Assembly (NCBI RefSeq): GCF_009789235.1 | Contig: NZ_WSTB01000006.1 | Location: 248,001 to 312,000, forward strand | Reading direction: 5' to 3' | DNA length: 64,000 nucleotides | Source of the DNA: Flavobacterium hydrocarbonoxydans | GTDB lineage: Bacteria > Bacteroidota > Bacteroidia > Flavobacteriales > Flavobacteriaceae | In this document: piece by piece, positions 36,012-45,304 of the stretch | How positions within the stretch are numbered: position 1 is the stretch's first letter | How the letters are laid out: each line of letters starts with the position of its first letter | Made by a program: the position numbers and the translations under genes | Notes under the pieces: model-generated | What the model was told of the DNA's origin: nothing | Database searches by the model: none | What the model saw: the letters and a program-made list of their open reading frames with translations, nothing else

Positions 36012-36723
36012 GAATTTTAAGATATTGTTGTGCTAAATTTGTTATTAAAAACATACTCATCGTTTTGTTCTTCGTATTCAAAGATACAGCAAATTCAGCA
36101 TCATTCACACAAAAAAGTTGAAATCCTTTAATATCGTCAACCGGAATTTTGAGTCTTTCTGTATAATAAACCTCCTCAAAAAGATACTCTAATTTACGAA
36201 ATAACATTTCTTTTTTCTCCACTACGATTTCTTTTTTTATCATCGCTTTACGTCCTGATATCGAATTTAATATTCCATCAATACCTCCTCCGGTAGTGGC
36301 TGTATAAAGTTTCCTTTCGGCCGGCGTATATGTTTTTTGACCACGCGGAACAATCCCTAAATTCTCGGCATTTATATGTGCATTTTCGTTTACAATCACC
36401 TCATCAAGCTCAACCTGTCGGGCTGTCATTTTAACCTTAAGCGTAGGAGCAGCCAAGTCATCAGCGGTGATTCTAAGTTTTAATGGCTCCAGATTTACTG
36501 CCGAAAAAACCAAAACATCTCCCTCTTTTACCACAATAGAAAACATTCCGTTTTCGTCGGATACAGTTGTATGCTGTGTGTTATTATTGATAATGTTTAT
36601 ACCTTCAATTGTGGTGGATTGCTCAAAGGTCTGCCCAAAAATTTCTTTGGCACCAGAAGTCTGTCCCAAAGCAATTTGAAAAACAAATAAAAGAAAAACT
36701 AAATACGTATTATTTATTTTCAC
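35995..36723 (-). CDS. CarboxypepD_reg-domain protein, paralog 3
   Basis: The 242-residue product has a signal peptide ending FQIALGQ, a regulatory beta-sandwich domain (about 25-115; EIFGQTFEQSTTIEGINIIN, FSIVVKEGDVLVFSAV, VELDEVIVNENAHINAE), and the shared LGIVPRGQKTYTPAERKLYT motif at about 122-141. A helical C-terminal part with LRKLEYLFEEV and the linked VDDIKGFQLFCV follows. The same domain occurs at the N-terminus of SusC/TonB receptors, but here it stands alone. Overlaps paralog 2 by 14 bp. Confidence 0.82.
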   Translation of the reverse strand: MKINNTYLVFLLFVFQIALGQTSGAKEIFGQTFEQSTTIEGINIINNNTQHTTVSDENGMFSIVVKEGDVLVFSAVNLEPLKLRITADDLAAPTLKVKMTARQVELDEVIVNENAHINAENLGIVPRGQKTYTPAERKLYTATTGGGIDGILNSISGRKAMIKKEIVVEKKEMLFRKLEYLFEEVYYTERLKIPVDDIKGFQLFCVNDAEFAVSLNTKNKTMSMFLITNLAQQYLKILENEK

Positions 36724-37477
36724 TGGCTACTATTTCATTGTATTTTAAACATAAATCATTCAACAAGTATTCTAATTCCATTCTTTTTTTCTCTTTAAGA
36801 AAAAGAATCGCCTGTTCATTTTCTACAACATAAAATTTAAATCCCATAATATGTTCCGAAGGGATTTTTAAAGTCTCTAAAAAATAAGTGTCCTCAAAAA
36901 GAATGCCCAACTGAGTTATACCATTTTCTTTATTTTCAACTTTTAGATCCTTTTTTAACTTTTTAGTTCTGCCATTAATTTTATTTATAAGAGGATCAAG
37001 CGGCATAGAACCTCCCAACAGCGTTAAAAGCATTTTTGGTTTAAAATCTCCTGCGGTTGCTAATTTTCTTTCAGCAGGCGTATATGTTTTTTGCCCTTTT
37101 GGAACTATTCCTAGTTTTTCAGTTGTAATGTCGGCGTTTTCGTTGACAATAACTTCCTTCAATTCAATTTCATTGGCAGTCATTTTGATTTTAAGTGAAT
37201 TTGACTTAACATCCTCAGCCGTAATCCGATAACGAACCGGCTCTAAATTCACCGCCGAAAAAACCAGAACATCTCCTTCTTTTACTGCAATCGAAAATAT
37301 TCCGTTTACATCTGTAACAGCCGTATATTGCGTGTTGTTATTAATAATATTTACGCCTTCTCCCGAAGCAGATTGTCCAACAATTTGTCCTTGAATTTCT
37401 TTGACTTCAGAAGTCTGTCCAAAACCCATCTGAAAAACGAACAGAAGAAAAGCGTGATAGGTATTATTTATTTTCAC
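36710..37477 (-). CDS. CarboxypepD_reg-domain protein, paralog 2
   Basis: A 255-residue secreted paralog, nearly identical to paralog 3 over the first 80 residues: MKINNTYHAFLLFVFQMGFG, EGVNIINNNTQYTAV and FSIAVKEGDVLVFSAVNLEP. It keeps LGIVPKGQKTYTPAERKLA at the domain end. The C-terminal half (GGSMPLDPLINKINGRTKKL, ILFEDTYFLETLKIP) diverges more. It overlaps paralog 1 by 14 bp and probably arose by tandem duplication. Function unknown. Confidence 0.82.
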   Translation of the reverse strand: MKINNTYHAFLLFVFQMGFGQTSEVKEIQGQIVGQSASGEGVNIINNNTQYTAVTDVNGIFSIAVKEGDVLVFSAVNLEPVRYRITAEDVKSNSLKIKMTANEIELKEVIVNENADITTEKLGIVPKGQKTYTPAERKLATAGDFKPKMLLTLLGGSMPLDPLINKINGRTKKLKKDLKVENKENGITQLGILFEDTYFLETLKIPSEHIMGFKFYVVENEQAILFLKEKKRMELEYLLNDLCLKYNEIVASENK

Positions 37478-38216
37478 TGGCCAGTATTTCTTTATATTTC
37501 ACCGCCAACTCACCCAATAAAAACTCAGTTGATGTTTTGTTTTTCGAATTTAAAATCACAGTAAACTTTTCGTTTTCAACCGCGTAATATTCAAATCCTT
37601 TTACGTATTCTAAAGGAATTTTCAGTCTGTCAACAAAATGATCAATGGTAAACATTTTTTCTAAAAGCTTCATAAAAAACTCTTTTTTCTCCACGATAGC
37701 TTCTTTTTTTAGCATTGCCGTTCTCCCTGAAAAAAAGTTCAATAAAGGATCTGCCGAAACCGAACCTCCTGCCATTCCGCTCAAAGAAGCCGACGCATTC
37801 AAATCTGTAGCGGTATATAATTTTCTCTCCGCTTCGGTATATGTTTTTTGTCCTTTTGGAACAATTCCTAACGAAACTGCGTTTATATCATCGTATCTTT
37901 TAATAATAACTTCTTGCAATTGATGAATTACAGGGTTTAATTTTACAGTAAAATTCAGGTCTGAGAAATTTTCAGCGGCCAATTCAATTCTGCATTCTTT
38001 AAATTGTATAGACGAAAAAACAATCACATCACCTACGCTGGCAGCTATAGAAAAAACCCCTGAAGCATCTGTAGTCACCATGACTTCTGTTTTAGAATTT
38101 ACGACATAAACCCCTTCTAAATCACCAAAACCAGCACTTATCTTACCGTTCAGCGTTTCTTGCCCCAAAACCATCTGAGTCAATCCTAAAAACAAAAAAC
38201 ACATTACTTTATCCAT
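37464..38216 (-). CDS. CarboxypepD_reg-domain protein, paralog 1
   Basis: The 250-residue first gene of the four-gene array has a signal peptide (CFLFLGLTQMVLGQ), the beta domain (EGVYVVNSKTEVMVTTDASG, FSIAASVGDVIVFSS, LQEVIIKRYDDINAV), and the motif LGIVPKGQKTYTEAERKLYT. Its C-terminal part (GGSVSADPLLNFFSGRTAML, KMFTIDHFVDRLKIP) matches those of paralogs 2 and 3. The upstream gap (38217-38366) carries a TAAATTTG -7 candidate at 38274-38281 on the minus strand. Confidence 0.82.
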   Translation of the reverse strand: MDKVMCFLFLGLTQMVLGQETLNGKISAGFGDLEGVYVVNSKTEVMVTTDASGVFSIAASVGDVIVFSSIQFKECRIELAAENFSDLNFTVKLNPVIHQLQEVIIKRYDDINAVSLGIVPKGQKTYTEAERKLYTATDLNASASLSGMAGGSVSADPLLNFFSGRTAMLKKEAIVEKKEFFMKLLEKMFTIDHFVDRLKIPLEYVKGFEYYAVENEKFTVILNSKNKTSTEFLLGELAVKYKEILASENK

Positions 38217-38366
38217 CTAATTATTAAAAATTTATATTTTCTCTTAAAGCTGTAAAAATATCCTAATGTATTCCAAATTTAGTATTAACGTCATGGTAAA
38301 AAAATGTTAATTAAACATCGGATGCTTTTATAAAAAGGACTTTTAATACCTTTAACCTAAACAAAT

Positions 38367-39089
38367 ATGAACTCAAAGTTTATGAAAAGCATCATCATTG
38401 CCAGCACTTCATCACTACATGCAGGAAGTTATCTGGAGTATATTTTACCCACTTTGCAAGAGCATTTTAAAAACTGCAAAACCCTTTTATTCATTCCGTA
38501 TGCGCGACCAGGCGGAATTTCTCATACTGAATACACGCAAAAAGTTAGTGAAGCTTTTGCAAAAATTAATATTGCCGTAAAAGGAATTCATGAATTCGAA
38601 AATCCTGAAAACGCAATAAAAAACGCCGAAGGAATTTTTACAGGTGGCGGCAACACATTTCTGTTGGTTACACAATTGTACAAAAACAACATTATGCAGC
38701 TTCTTGCCGAAACTGTTAAAAACGGTACGCCTTATTTAGGAACCAGCGCAGGGAGCAATATTTGCGGACTTTCGATGCAAACGACTAACGATATGCCTAT
38801 TGTTTATCCGCCAAGTTTCCAGACATTGGGACTGATTCCATTTAACCTGAACCCCCATTATTTAGATCCAATAGAACAATCCACACACATGGGTGAAACA
38901 CGTGAAACGCGCATCAAAGAGTTTCATGCTTTTAATAATATTCCGGTTTTAGGACTAAGAGAAGGCAGCTGGCTTGAAGTAAAAGGAGAAAAAATTACCT
39001 TGAAAGGCAATCTGAAAGCAAGATTGTTTCAGCAAAATAAAACTGCCGAGGAATTAGAACCCGAAAGTGATTTGAGCAACTTAAAATAA
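38367..39089 (+). CDS. pepE: Dipeptidase E (peptidase S51)
   Basis: The 240-residue protein has the S51 fold motifs: FTGGGNTFLLVTQLYKN, the nucleophile Ser127 in GTSAGSNICG, and LNPHYLDP carrying the candidate catalytic His. It is cytoplasmic and should cleave Asp-X dipeptides. Two ATGs (38367 and 38382) could start it; I keep the first because it is closest to the upstream spacing. It ends before an AACCATATAAGT repeat cluster. Confidence 0.9.
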   Translation: MNSKFMKSIIIASTSSLHAGSYLEYILPTLQEHFKNCKTLLFIPYARPGGISHTEYTQKVSEAFAKINIAVKGIHEFENPENAIKNAEGIFTGGGNTFLLVTQLYKNNIMQLLAETVKNGTPYLGTSAGSNICGLSMQTTNDMPIVYPPSFQTLGLIPFNLNPHYLDPIEQSTHMGETRETRIKEFHAFNNIPVLGLREGSWLEVKGEKITLKGNLKARLFQQNKTAEELEPESDLSNLK

Positions 39090-39097
39090 TTCTTTTT

Positions 39098-39245
39098 AAA
39101 CCATATAAGTGATTTAAGAAAATTTAAGTTTTAGCTTTTCTAAAATAAAAATACTTCTGCATAATTATTTTCAAACCATATAAGTAATTTAAGAAAATTA
39201 AGTTTTAACCCTTTCTAACAATGAACTTACATCACTTATATGGTT
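39098..39245. repeat. AACCATATAAGT repeat cluster (three copies)
   Basis: Two direct copies (39098-39133, 39173-39208) read AAACCATATAAGT, then GATTTAAG or AATTTAAG, and AAAATT. A third is inverted at 39225-39245 (ACTTATATGGTT). Related copies occur at 46832, 47246 and 50860. Nothing protein-coding is visible here. Confidence 0.8.
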
Positions 39246-39257
39246 AGATTAAAAAAC

Positions 39258-39291
39258 AAAAAAGCCTCAAACTAATAGTTTAAGGCTTTTT
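39258..39291 (-). terminator. Terminator after the tRNA-Gly pair
   Basis: AAAAAGCCTCAAACTA and TAGTTTAAGGCTTTTT pair with one mismatch. It lies just beyond the 3' end of the first tRNA-Gly on the minus strand and could also stop pepE transcription. Confidence 0.8.
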
Positions 39292-39295
39292 GAAG

Positions 39296-39368
<73 letters not shown>

Positions 39369-39478
39369 ATTAACAGGGCGCAAATATAAATAATTAAATG
39401 ATATAAAAAAATAATTATTACAAAATCTAAGCAAAAAATTTTAATCTTTAGAACTCAAACGTGTTAAGTTTCATTTAG

Positions 39479-39551
<73 letters not shown>

Positions 39552-39563
39552 ATTACTGTGGTG

Positions 39564-39596
39564 CAAATATAAATAATAAGTTAAGTTTAAAGCAAA
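39564..39596 (-). promoter_or_regulatory. Promoter of tRNA-Gly copy 2
   Basis: TTTG (39593-39596 on the minus strand) and TATATTTG (39564-39571) are 21 bp apart, within the 17-23 bp range of Bacteroidota promoters. The start would be about 7 bp before the tRNA 5' end. Confidence 0.7.
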
Positions 39597-39687
39597 CTTT
39601 TTTTCATAAAAAAATAAATTAAAAATCATTATTTATAGTAATCTATTTAAAATTAAAAAGTTATAGCTTTGTTTTTTTATTTGAAAC

Positions 39688-40134
39688 ATGACCCTAATTA
39701 AAGAAATATCAGCCAAAGAGACCTTTATAGTTCGACATCCAGTACTTCGAAACGGAAAACCATTAGAAAGTTGCGTCTTTGAAGGCGACGATTTACCTAC
39801 AACACATCACTTTGGAATTTACGATTCTGATAATTTAACAGGAATAATTTCATTGTTCTCTAAATCCAATACTATATTTGTATCGCAAAATCAAGCGCAA
39901 ATTCGCGGGATGGCCGTTTTAGAGACGCATCAAAAAAAAGGCCTTGGTGAAGCTTTGGTAAAACACTGCGAAAAGTACTGCAATGACAATCAAATTGATT
40001 TAATTTGGTTTAATGCCAGAACTGCTGCGGTTGGATTTTACAAAAAACTTGGTTATCAAATTGTTGGAGAAGCTTTTGATATTCCGGATGTTGGAGAACA
40101 CCATTTAATGTATAAAGAATTAAAAAATGAATAA
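39688..40134 (+). CDS. GNAT-family N-acetyltransferase
   Basis: The 148-residue protein has the GNAT acetyl-CoA motif A near 74-95 (IRGMAVLETHQKKGLGEALV) and motif B-like IDLIWFNARTAAVGFYKKLGYQIVG, where the GYQIVG is typical of the fold end. The substrate cannot be inferred. It overlaps the start of the following L,D-transpeptidase by 8 bp, which suggests co-transcription and translational coupling. Confidence 0.9.
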   Translation: MTLIKEISAKETFIVRHPVLRNGKPLESCVFEGDDLPTTHHFGIYDSDNLTGIISLFSKSNTIFVSQNQAQIRGMAVLETHQKKGLGEALVKHCEKYCNDNQIDLIWFNARTAAVGFYKKLGYQIVGEAFDIPDVGEHHLMYKELKNE

Positions 40135-41713
40135 ACTTTACTTTTGTTTCCTACTATTAGCCTTTGCCAGTTGTAAAAAAGAAGTTCCGGAAGCTCCTGT
40201 TGTTAAGCCAACAAAAGCGCCACCTATTATTCAGACGGATGAAAGAAAAATTAAAATTGATACGGCTTTAATCAATTCTTTTAAGAGTGAAACGTTGCAG
40301 CTTTTTTATGCTTCCTCTGAAAACCAAACGGTTTGGGGAAATCTAAATAAAAGAGTTTTTATTCTAAACCAACTTAAAAAAGCCGAAGAATTAGGTTTAA
40401 ATCCTGATGACTACAGCTCTTCCAAACTTAGTAAATACGAAACCAAAATCAGCCAATTAAACGATAGCGAGTTAGCCTGCTACGACGTGATGCTGACGTA
40501 TAATTTTGAAAAGTTCCTAACCCATTTAAACAAAGGAAAATTAAATCCGAAATTATTATACAGAGACTGGGCTTTAGAAGAAAAAGAGTTTGACGTTAAT
40601 ACCGTTCTGATAAAAGGATTCAACAGAGATTGCCTGGACAGTATTGTAGAAAGTACGCAATCAACTGCAGCTACGTATAAGCAGCTGCTTAAATCGTTGC
40701 AATTGGTTAATGAATTTCCGGAAGATGCTATTAAAAAAATCGAATCTGCTGAAAAAATCACGTTAAACGATACTAATACTGCTTTGGTTACCATCAAAAA
40801 AAGACTTTTATACTGGAAAGACCTGTCAGGCAGAAAAGATAGTCTAAGCTCTATTTATGACCAAAAAACTTTTGAAGCTGTAAAAAGATTTCAAAAAAGA
40901 CACGGCTTAGCTGCAGATGGCGTTATTGGAGCAGGAACTTTAAAAGCTTTAAACTTTACAAAAGAGCAGAGAAAACAACAAATAATTGCTAATCTGGAAC
41001 GCTGGAGATGGTATCCTAATGAATTTTCGGAAAATTATTTTATTGTAAATATTCCAAATTACAGTCTGAATGTAGTTGAAAACAAAGACACAACCGTAGT
41101 TCGAAATGTCGTAGTAGGAACCAACAAAAGAAAAACGCCTATTTTAACCTCAACACTTAAAACGATTGTTTTTAACCCTACATGGACCGTTCCGCCTACT
41201 ATTTTGAAAGAAGATGTTGTGCCTGCCATGAAACGCAACAGAAATTATTTGGCCAATAAAAGCATTACCATTTATGATAGTGCCGGAAATGTTGTAAATC
41301 CAAATAACTGGAATCCTAACAAACCGCATAGTTATCGTTATGTACAAAGCCCTGGCTATAACAATTCCTTAGGACTGATGAAGATTTTATTCCCAAACAA
41401 TTACAGTGTGTATTTACATGATACCAATCACCGTGACTATTTTGGAAGAAATAATCGTTCGTTAAGTTCTGGCTGTGTACGTATAGAAAATCCTCTTGAA
41501 CTGGCGCAGCATATTCTGAATGATTCTATTAGATGGTCAAAATCAAGAATTGATTCTTTAATTGTAACCAAAAAAACAACGAACATCAGAATTACCCAAA
41601 AATACAAATTGTATCAATGGTACTGGACTGCCTGGAGTGAAGACAATCAAATGATTTTTAGAGATGATATTTACGATTTAGACGCCGATTTGTATGCCAA
41701 ACTAAGAAATTAG
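40127..41713 (+). CDS. YcbB-type L,D-transpeptidase lipoprotein
   Basis: The 528-residue protein has a lipobox (LAFASC, Cys16), a helical N-terminal half of the LDT scaffold type, a peptidoglycan-binding domain (FEAVKRFQKRHGLAADGVIG near 250-269) and a C-terminal YkuD catalytic domain. The YkuD motif runs from YLHDTNHRDYFGRNNR to LSSGCVRIENP, carrying the catalytic His and Cys. L,D-transpeptidases make 3-3 crosslinks or attach proteins to peptidoglycan. It ends convergently with the next gene, overlapping it by 12 bp. Confidence 0.94.
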   Translation: MNKLYFCFLLLAFASCKKEVPEAPVVKPTKAPPIIQTDERKIKIDTALINSFKSETLQLFYASSENQTVWGNLNKRVFILNQLKKAEELGLNPDDYSSSKLSKYETKISQLNDSELACYDVMLTYNFEKFLTHLNKGKLNPKLLYRDWALEEKEFDVNTVLIKGFNRDCLDSIVESTQSTAATYKQLLKSLQLVNEFPEDAIKKIESAEKITLNDTNTALVTIKKRLLYWKDLSGRKDSLSSIYDQKTFEAVKRFQKRHGLAADGVIGAGTLKALNFTKEQRKQQIIANLERWRWYPNEFSENYFIVNIPNYSLNVVENKDTTVVRNVVVGTNKRKTPILTSTLKTIVFNPTWTVPPTILKEDVVPAMKRNRNYLANKSITIYDSAGNVVNPNNWNPNKPHSYRYVQSPGYNNSLGLMKILFPNNYSVYLHDTNHRDYFGRNNRSLSSGCVRIENPLELAQHILNDSIRWSKSRIDSLIVTKKTTNIRITQKYKLYQWYWTAWSEDNQMIFRDDIYDLDADLYAKLRN

Positions 41714-42421
41714 TTGCTCCATCGCAAATCCTCTTGATGGATGGTAAATATACAAACACGATTTGTCTTTTATTATCTGGATAATCGAAGCCGTAATCTC
41801 AACCGGAAGTGCTGGACAGCCTTGGCTTCTGCCTAATCTTTTGTTATTTCGAATAAACGATTCAGAAACATAATTGGCACCGTGAATCACAACAGCTCTT
41901 TCGCGGGCATGATCATTAACACCTTTTTCTAAACCATCTAAACGCAATGAAAGACCATGTTTTCCCTGATAAACTTCTCCAGTTGAATAAAAACCAAGAC
42001 TACTCTTGAACGAAGAATTGGCATTTGAAAAAGCCGATGCAAATTCTTCACCTGTATTTCTACCGTGAGCAACTAACGAATGAAACAAGATGGTATTGGT
42101 CGCTAAATCAATCACCCAAAGACGCTTGGCGTTTGATGATAAGCTAAAATCGACTAAGGTTAAGATATCTTTTCGAACCAGCCCTTTTTCTTTTAATAAA
42201 TAAAACCCTTTTAAGGCTTCAGAAAAAGATTTCATTTCAGGAAGTTTGAAATTATTAGCATTTAGGCTGCTATAAACACTTTCAACTTTCGCATCTATAC
42301 TAAGTTTTTCAACTTTTGCGATGTTTTTTGTTGCTGTTTTATCAATTTCAAAAGTATTTTTAGAATCTGTCCCAAAAGACAAAAATAAAAATAAAAGCGC
42401 GGGATAAATCTTATAAATCAT
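41702..42421 (-). CDS. YkuD_2-family murein L,D-transpeptidase-like protein
   Basis: The 239-residue secreted protein (signal peptide about 20 residues, YPALLFLFLSFG) has a catalytic-like motif VIHGANYVSES, then NNKRLGRSQGCPALP with the catalytic Cys and the SxGC-type sequence. It is the YkuD_2 family rather than the YcbB type next door. It may alter peptidoglycan but this is not shown. It is convergent with the YcbB-like gene. Confidence 0.88.
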   Translation of the reverse strand: MIYKIYPALLFLFLSFGTDSKNTFEIDKTATKNIAKVEKLSIDAKVESVYSSLNANNFKLPEMKSFSEALKGFYLLKEKGLVRKDILTLVDFSLSSNAKRLWVIDLATNTILFHSLVAHGRNTGEEFASAFSNANSSFKSSLGFYSTGEVYQGKHGLSLRLDGLEKGVNDHARERAVVIHGANYVSESFIRNNKRLGRSQGCPALPVEITASIIQIIKDKSCLYIYHPSRGFAMEQLIS

Positions 42422-42457
42422 TGAATTTCTTTAGGTTAAACTTAGCTTGGGGTTCGA

Positions 42458-42487
42458 CAAATGTATAAAAAATATGCAATGACCAAA
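42458..42487 (-). promoter_or_regulatory. Promoter of the YkuD_2-family gene
   Basis: TTTG (42484-42487) and TACATTTG (42458-42465) on the minus strand are 18 bp apart and 37 bp before the ATG at 42421. The opposite strand carries TAGATTTG (42642-42649) as a candidate for the DUF5916 gene. The rest of the 42422-42731 gap is AT-rich with no other signal seen. Confidence 0.65.
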
Positions 42488-42731
42488 ATTTATTACAACA
42501 AAACTGCTCGTTTTTGCCTAAACTTTAACAATTCATCATCCAAAAAGGGGCAAAAACTATAATAATACTTAATTTTGAAATCTATTTTAACATAAATAAA
42601 TCATAACAAACTGATTTACAACATAATTGAAATTCAAATTATAGATTTGCAAAATATAAATCCTCAAAAATGTAACAATCAGAAAAAATTGGGGTCTATT
42701 ACCTTAATTAAATAATATTTCTACAACTAAA

Positions 42732-45164
42732 ATGAAAAACGTTTTTTTTATCGGCATACTTCTCCTTTCCGCTTTTTGGAGCTACGGACAAAAAAAGGTT
42801 CTGCAAACACAATCTATCAATCAACCGATTTCTATCGACGGAAAATTAGATGAAGAAGTTTGGAGAAATGCTGCTATAGCTTCAGATTTTGTAACTCTGG
42901 AGCCCGACAACGGAAAACCTATTTCAGAAAATAAAAAAACAGAAGTCAAAGTTGTATATAATAACGACGCCATTTATATTGGCGCCATGATGTATGATGA
43001 TGAGCCTACTAAAATTTTAAAAGAAATTTCACAACGTGATAATTTTGGAACTGCGGACCTTTTTGGCGTTTTTATTAATGGTTTTAATGATGGTCAGCAG
43101 GATTTTATGTTTTATGTTTCGGCAGCAGATGTTCAGGGCGACTGTATTATGACCGATGCTAATGGTGAAGACTATTCCTGGGACGCTGTATGGAATAGCA
43201 AAGCAACCCTAACCGAGAATGGCTGGATTGTCGAAATTAAAATTCCGTATGCAGCACTTCGTTTTTCAAGTGAAAACAAACAAACCTGGGGAATTAATTT
43301 CTTTAGGGAAGTGAAACGCGACCGTTTTAAATATACCTGGAATTTTGTTGACTCCAAAATTGGAACTTTTACCCAACAAAGCGGAATTCTGGAAGGAATA
43401 GAAAACATAAAACCTCCTACCCGATTGTTTTTGATGCCTTATGCCTCTTATTATCTAAATGCAGCTGATGGCCTAAAAACATACGGAACCATGAAGGGCG
43501 GAATGGACATTAAATACGGTATAAATGATGCTTTTACGCTGGATGCCATTTTGATTCCTGATTTCGGGCAGGCCAAATACGACGATCAAATCCTGAATTT
43601 AGGTCCTTTTGAACAGCAATTCAACGAAAACAGAGCTTTTTTTACCGAAGGAACTGACTTATTCAATAAAGGGAATATGTTTTATTCGAGAAGAATTGGC
43701 GGAAAACCTTCGACTGAACCTGATTTAGAAAAAAATGAAAAAGTTATTGAAGAGCCACAAAGTGTAAATTTAATCAATGCCTTAAAAATTTCCGGAAGAA
43801 CAAAAGGCGGATTAGGCGTTGGGATTTTAAATGCCGTAACCGAAAAAACATACAGCACTATCCAAGACACCATTACACTGCAAAGACGCAGGGAAGTTGT
43901 GGAACCTTTAGCTAATTATAATGTATTGGTATTGGATCAACGCTTTCGCAAAAATTCATCGGTGACTTTTATCAATACGAATGTGACCCGAAATGGAGAA
44001 TTTAGAGACGCTAATGTTTCTGCTCTAGCCTGGGATTTAAACACAAAAGCAAACTCATACAACTTATCCGGAAATTTCAAATACAGTTCCATCAACGATA
44101 TCGAAGATAAAGATGGGGTTTATGCGACGCTTGGTTTTGCTAAAACAAGTGGGAAATACCGTTATAGCTTCGGTTCGGATTTTGTTACCGAAGACTTTGA
44201 TCCTAATGATTTGGGAATAAATTTTTATACTAATTATTATAATTTTTATGGAAATGCGAATTATAGAACACTAAAAAAGACCGAAAAACTCAATAATTTC
44301 AGGGCTAACTATAATATGTACATCGAGTACAACAAGTTTTCCGGACGAATTCAGGACAATAACATAAACGTTAATGCACATGTAACGACTTTAAAAAATA
44401 ATTATTTCGGAATGGGACTTACCGTTTTTCCTTTAGAATCATCCGACTACTACGAACCTCGTGCCGACAATCGCTACGTGATTATTCCTAGAAAAATAGA
44501 ATCTTGGGGCAGTATTTCGACCAATTACAACAACAAATTTGCTGTAGATTTTAATCCTTCAATATCTATTGCAGATGAACCTGGCAGAATGGCTTATGGC
44601 TTTGATTTAGGACCCCGATACCGTTTTAATGATAAACTTTTGATGACCTATACTTTTAGTTTTTTTAGAAAAAACAATAACAAAGGTTTTATCGACGATT
44701 ATGATGAAGATGACAACGAAGCAACTCCAGAAACGATTGTTTTTGCTAATCGAAATGTTATTACCTACTCGAATACCCTTGGCGGTAAATATGCCATAAA
44801 CAGTACGATGACGCTAAATTTATCCGTTCGTCAATACTGGTCGTATGCTGAAAATAAAGAGATTTTAGAACTTCAGCCCAACGGAACACTAACTGCTTTT
44901 CCTGAATATATCGAAAACAAAAATTCAAGTTTCTATTCCTGGAACGCTGATTTATCGTATTCCTGGTGGTTTGCGCCCGGAAGTCAGATTTCTGTTTTAT
45001 ATCGCAATAATGCTTCTAATTTCGAAAATATAATCGACAAGGAATTTAAGCAAAATGTAACAGGTTTACTCAATAATGATGCGTTAAAACATATTTTTTC
45101 TATTAGTGTAAAATATTTTATTGATACAAATGCTGTTAAAAATAAGATACGAAACCGAGCGTAG
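42732..45164 (+). CDS. DUF5916 domain protein with CBM9-like N-terminal domain
   Basis: The 810-residue protein has a signal peptide (FIGILLLSAFWSYGQ), an N-terminal carbohydrate-binding-family-9-like domain (about 25-210; ISIDGKLDEEVWRNAAIASD, WGINFFREVKR) and a C-terminal DUF5916 region of about 550 residues rich in alternating aromatic strands. The latter looks like an outer-membrane beta barrel and ends in YFID, followed by a short basic tail. The function is not known, and substrates for the CBM-like part are not indicated. It is monocistronic by context. Confidence 0.88.
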   Translation: MKNVFFIGILLLSAFWSYGQKKVLQTQSINQPISIDGKLDEEVWRNAAIASDFVTLEPDNGKPISENKKTEVKVVYNNDAIYIGAMMYDDEPTKILKEISQRDNFGTADLFGVFINGFNDGQQDFMFYVSAADVQGDCIMTDANGEDYSWDAVWNSKATLTENGWIVEIKIPYAALRFSSENKQTWGINFFREVKRDRFKYTWNFVDSKIGTFTQQSGILEGIENIKPPTRLFLMPYASYYLNAADGLKTYGTMKGGMDIKYGINDAFTLDAILIPDFGQAKYDDQILNLGPFEQQFNENRAFFTEGTDLFNKGNMFYSRRIGGKPSTEPDLEKNEKVIEEPQSVNLINALKISGRTKGGLGVGILNAVTEKTYSTIQDTITLQRRREVVEPLANYNVLVLDQRFRKNSSVTFINTNVTRNGEFRDANVSALAWDLNTKANSYNLSGNFKYSSINDIEDKDGVYATLGFAKTSGKYRYSFGSDFVTEDFDPNDLGINFYTNYYNFYGNANYRTLKKTEKLNNFRANYNMYIEYNKFSGRIQDNNINVNAHVTTLKNNYFGMGLTVFPLESSDYYEPRADNRYVIIPRKIESWGSISTNYNNKFAVDFNPSISIADEPGRMAYGFDLGPRYRFNDKLLMTYTFSFFRKNNNKGFIDDYDEDDNEATPETIVFANRNVITYSNTLGGKYAINSTMTLNLSVRQYWSYAENKEILELQPNGTLTAFPEYIENKNSSFYSWNADLSYSWWFAPGSQISVLYRNNASNFENIIDKEFKQNVTGLLNNDALKHIFSISVKYFIDTNAVKNKIRNRA

Positions 45165-45258
45165 TCTGAATTAATTTTAAAAAATAAAGGCTTCTATAAT
45201 TAAATTATTATTTTTTAGCAGTCTTCCTTTTATTAAACATAATTGTCACCCTGCTTTC

Positions 45259-45287
45259 TTGCTCATTTTATAAATGGTTTATCTTTG
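45259..45287 (+). promoter_or_regulatory. Promoter of gpmI
   Basis: TTG (45259-45261) and TATCTTTG (45280-45287) are 18 bp apart and match the Bacteroidota consensus exactly. The ATG follows 17 bp after the -7 box. Confidence 0.75.
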
Positions 45288-45304
45288 TAAAAAACTAAAA
45301 ACTA

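Noticed and set aside
39098..39245. CRISPR-like array of AACCATATAAGT repeats
   Set aside because: Only two direct copies and one inverted copy, with uneven spacing, and the same unit is dispersed elsewhere; no cas genes are present.
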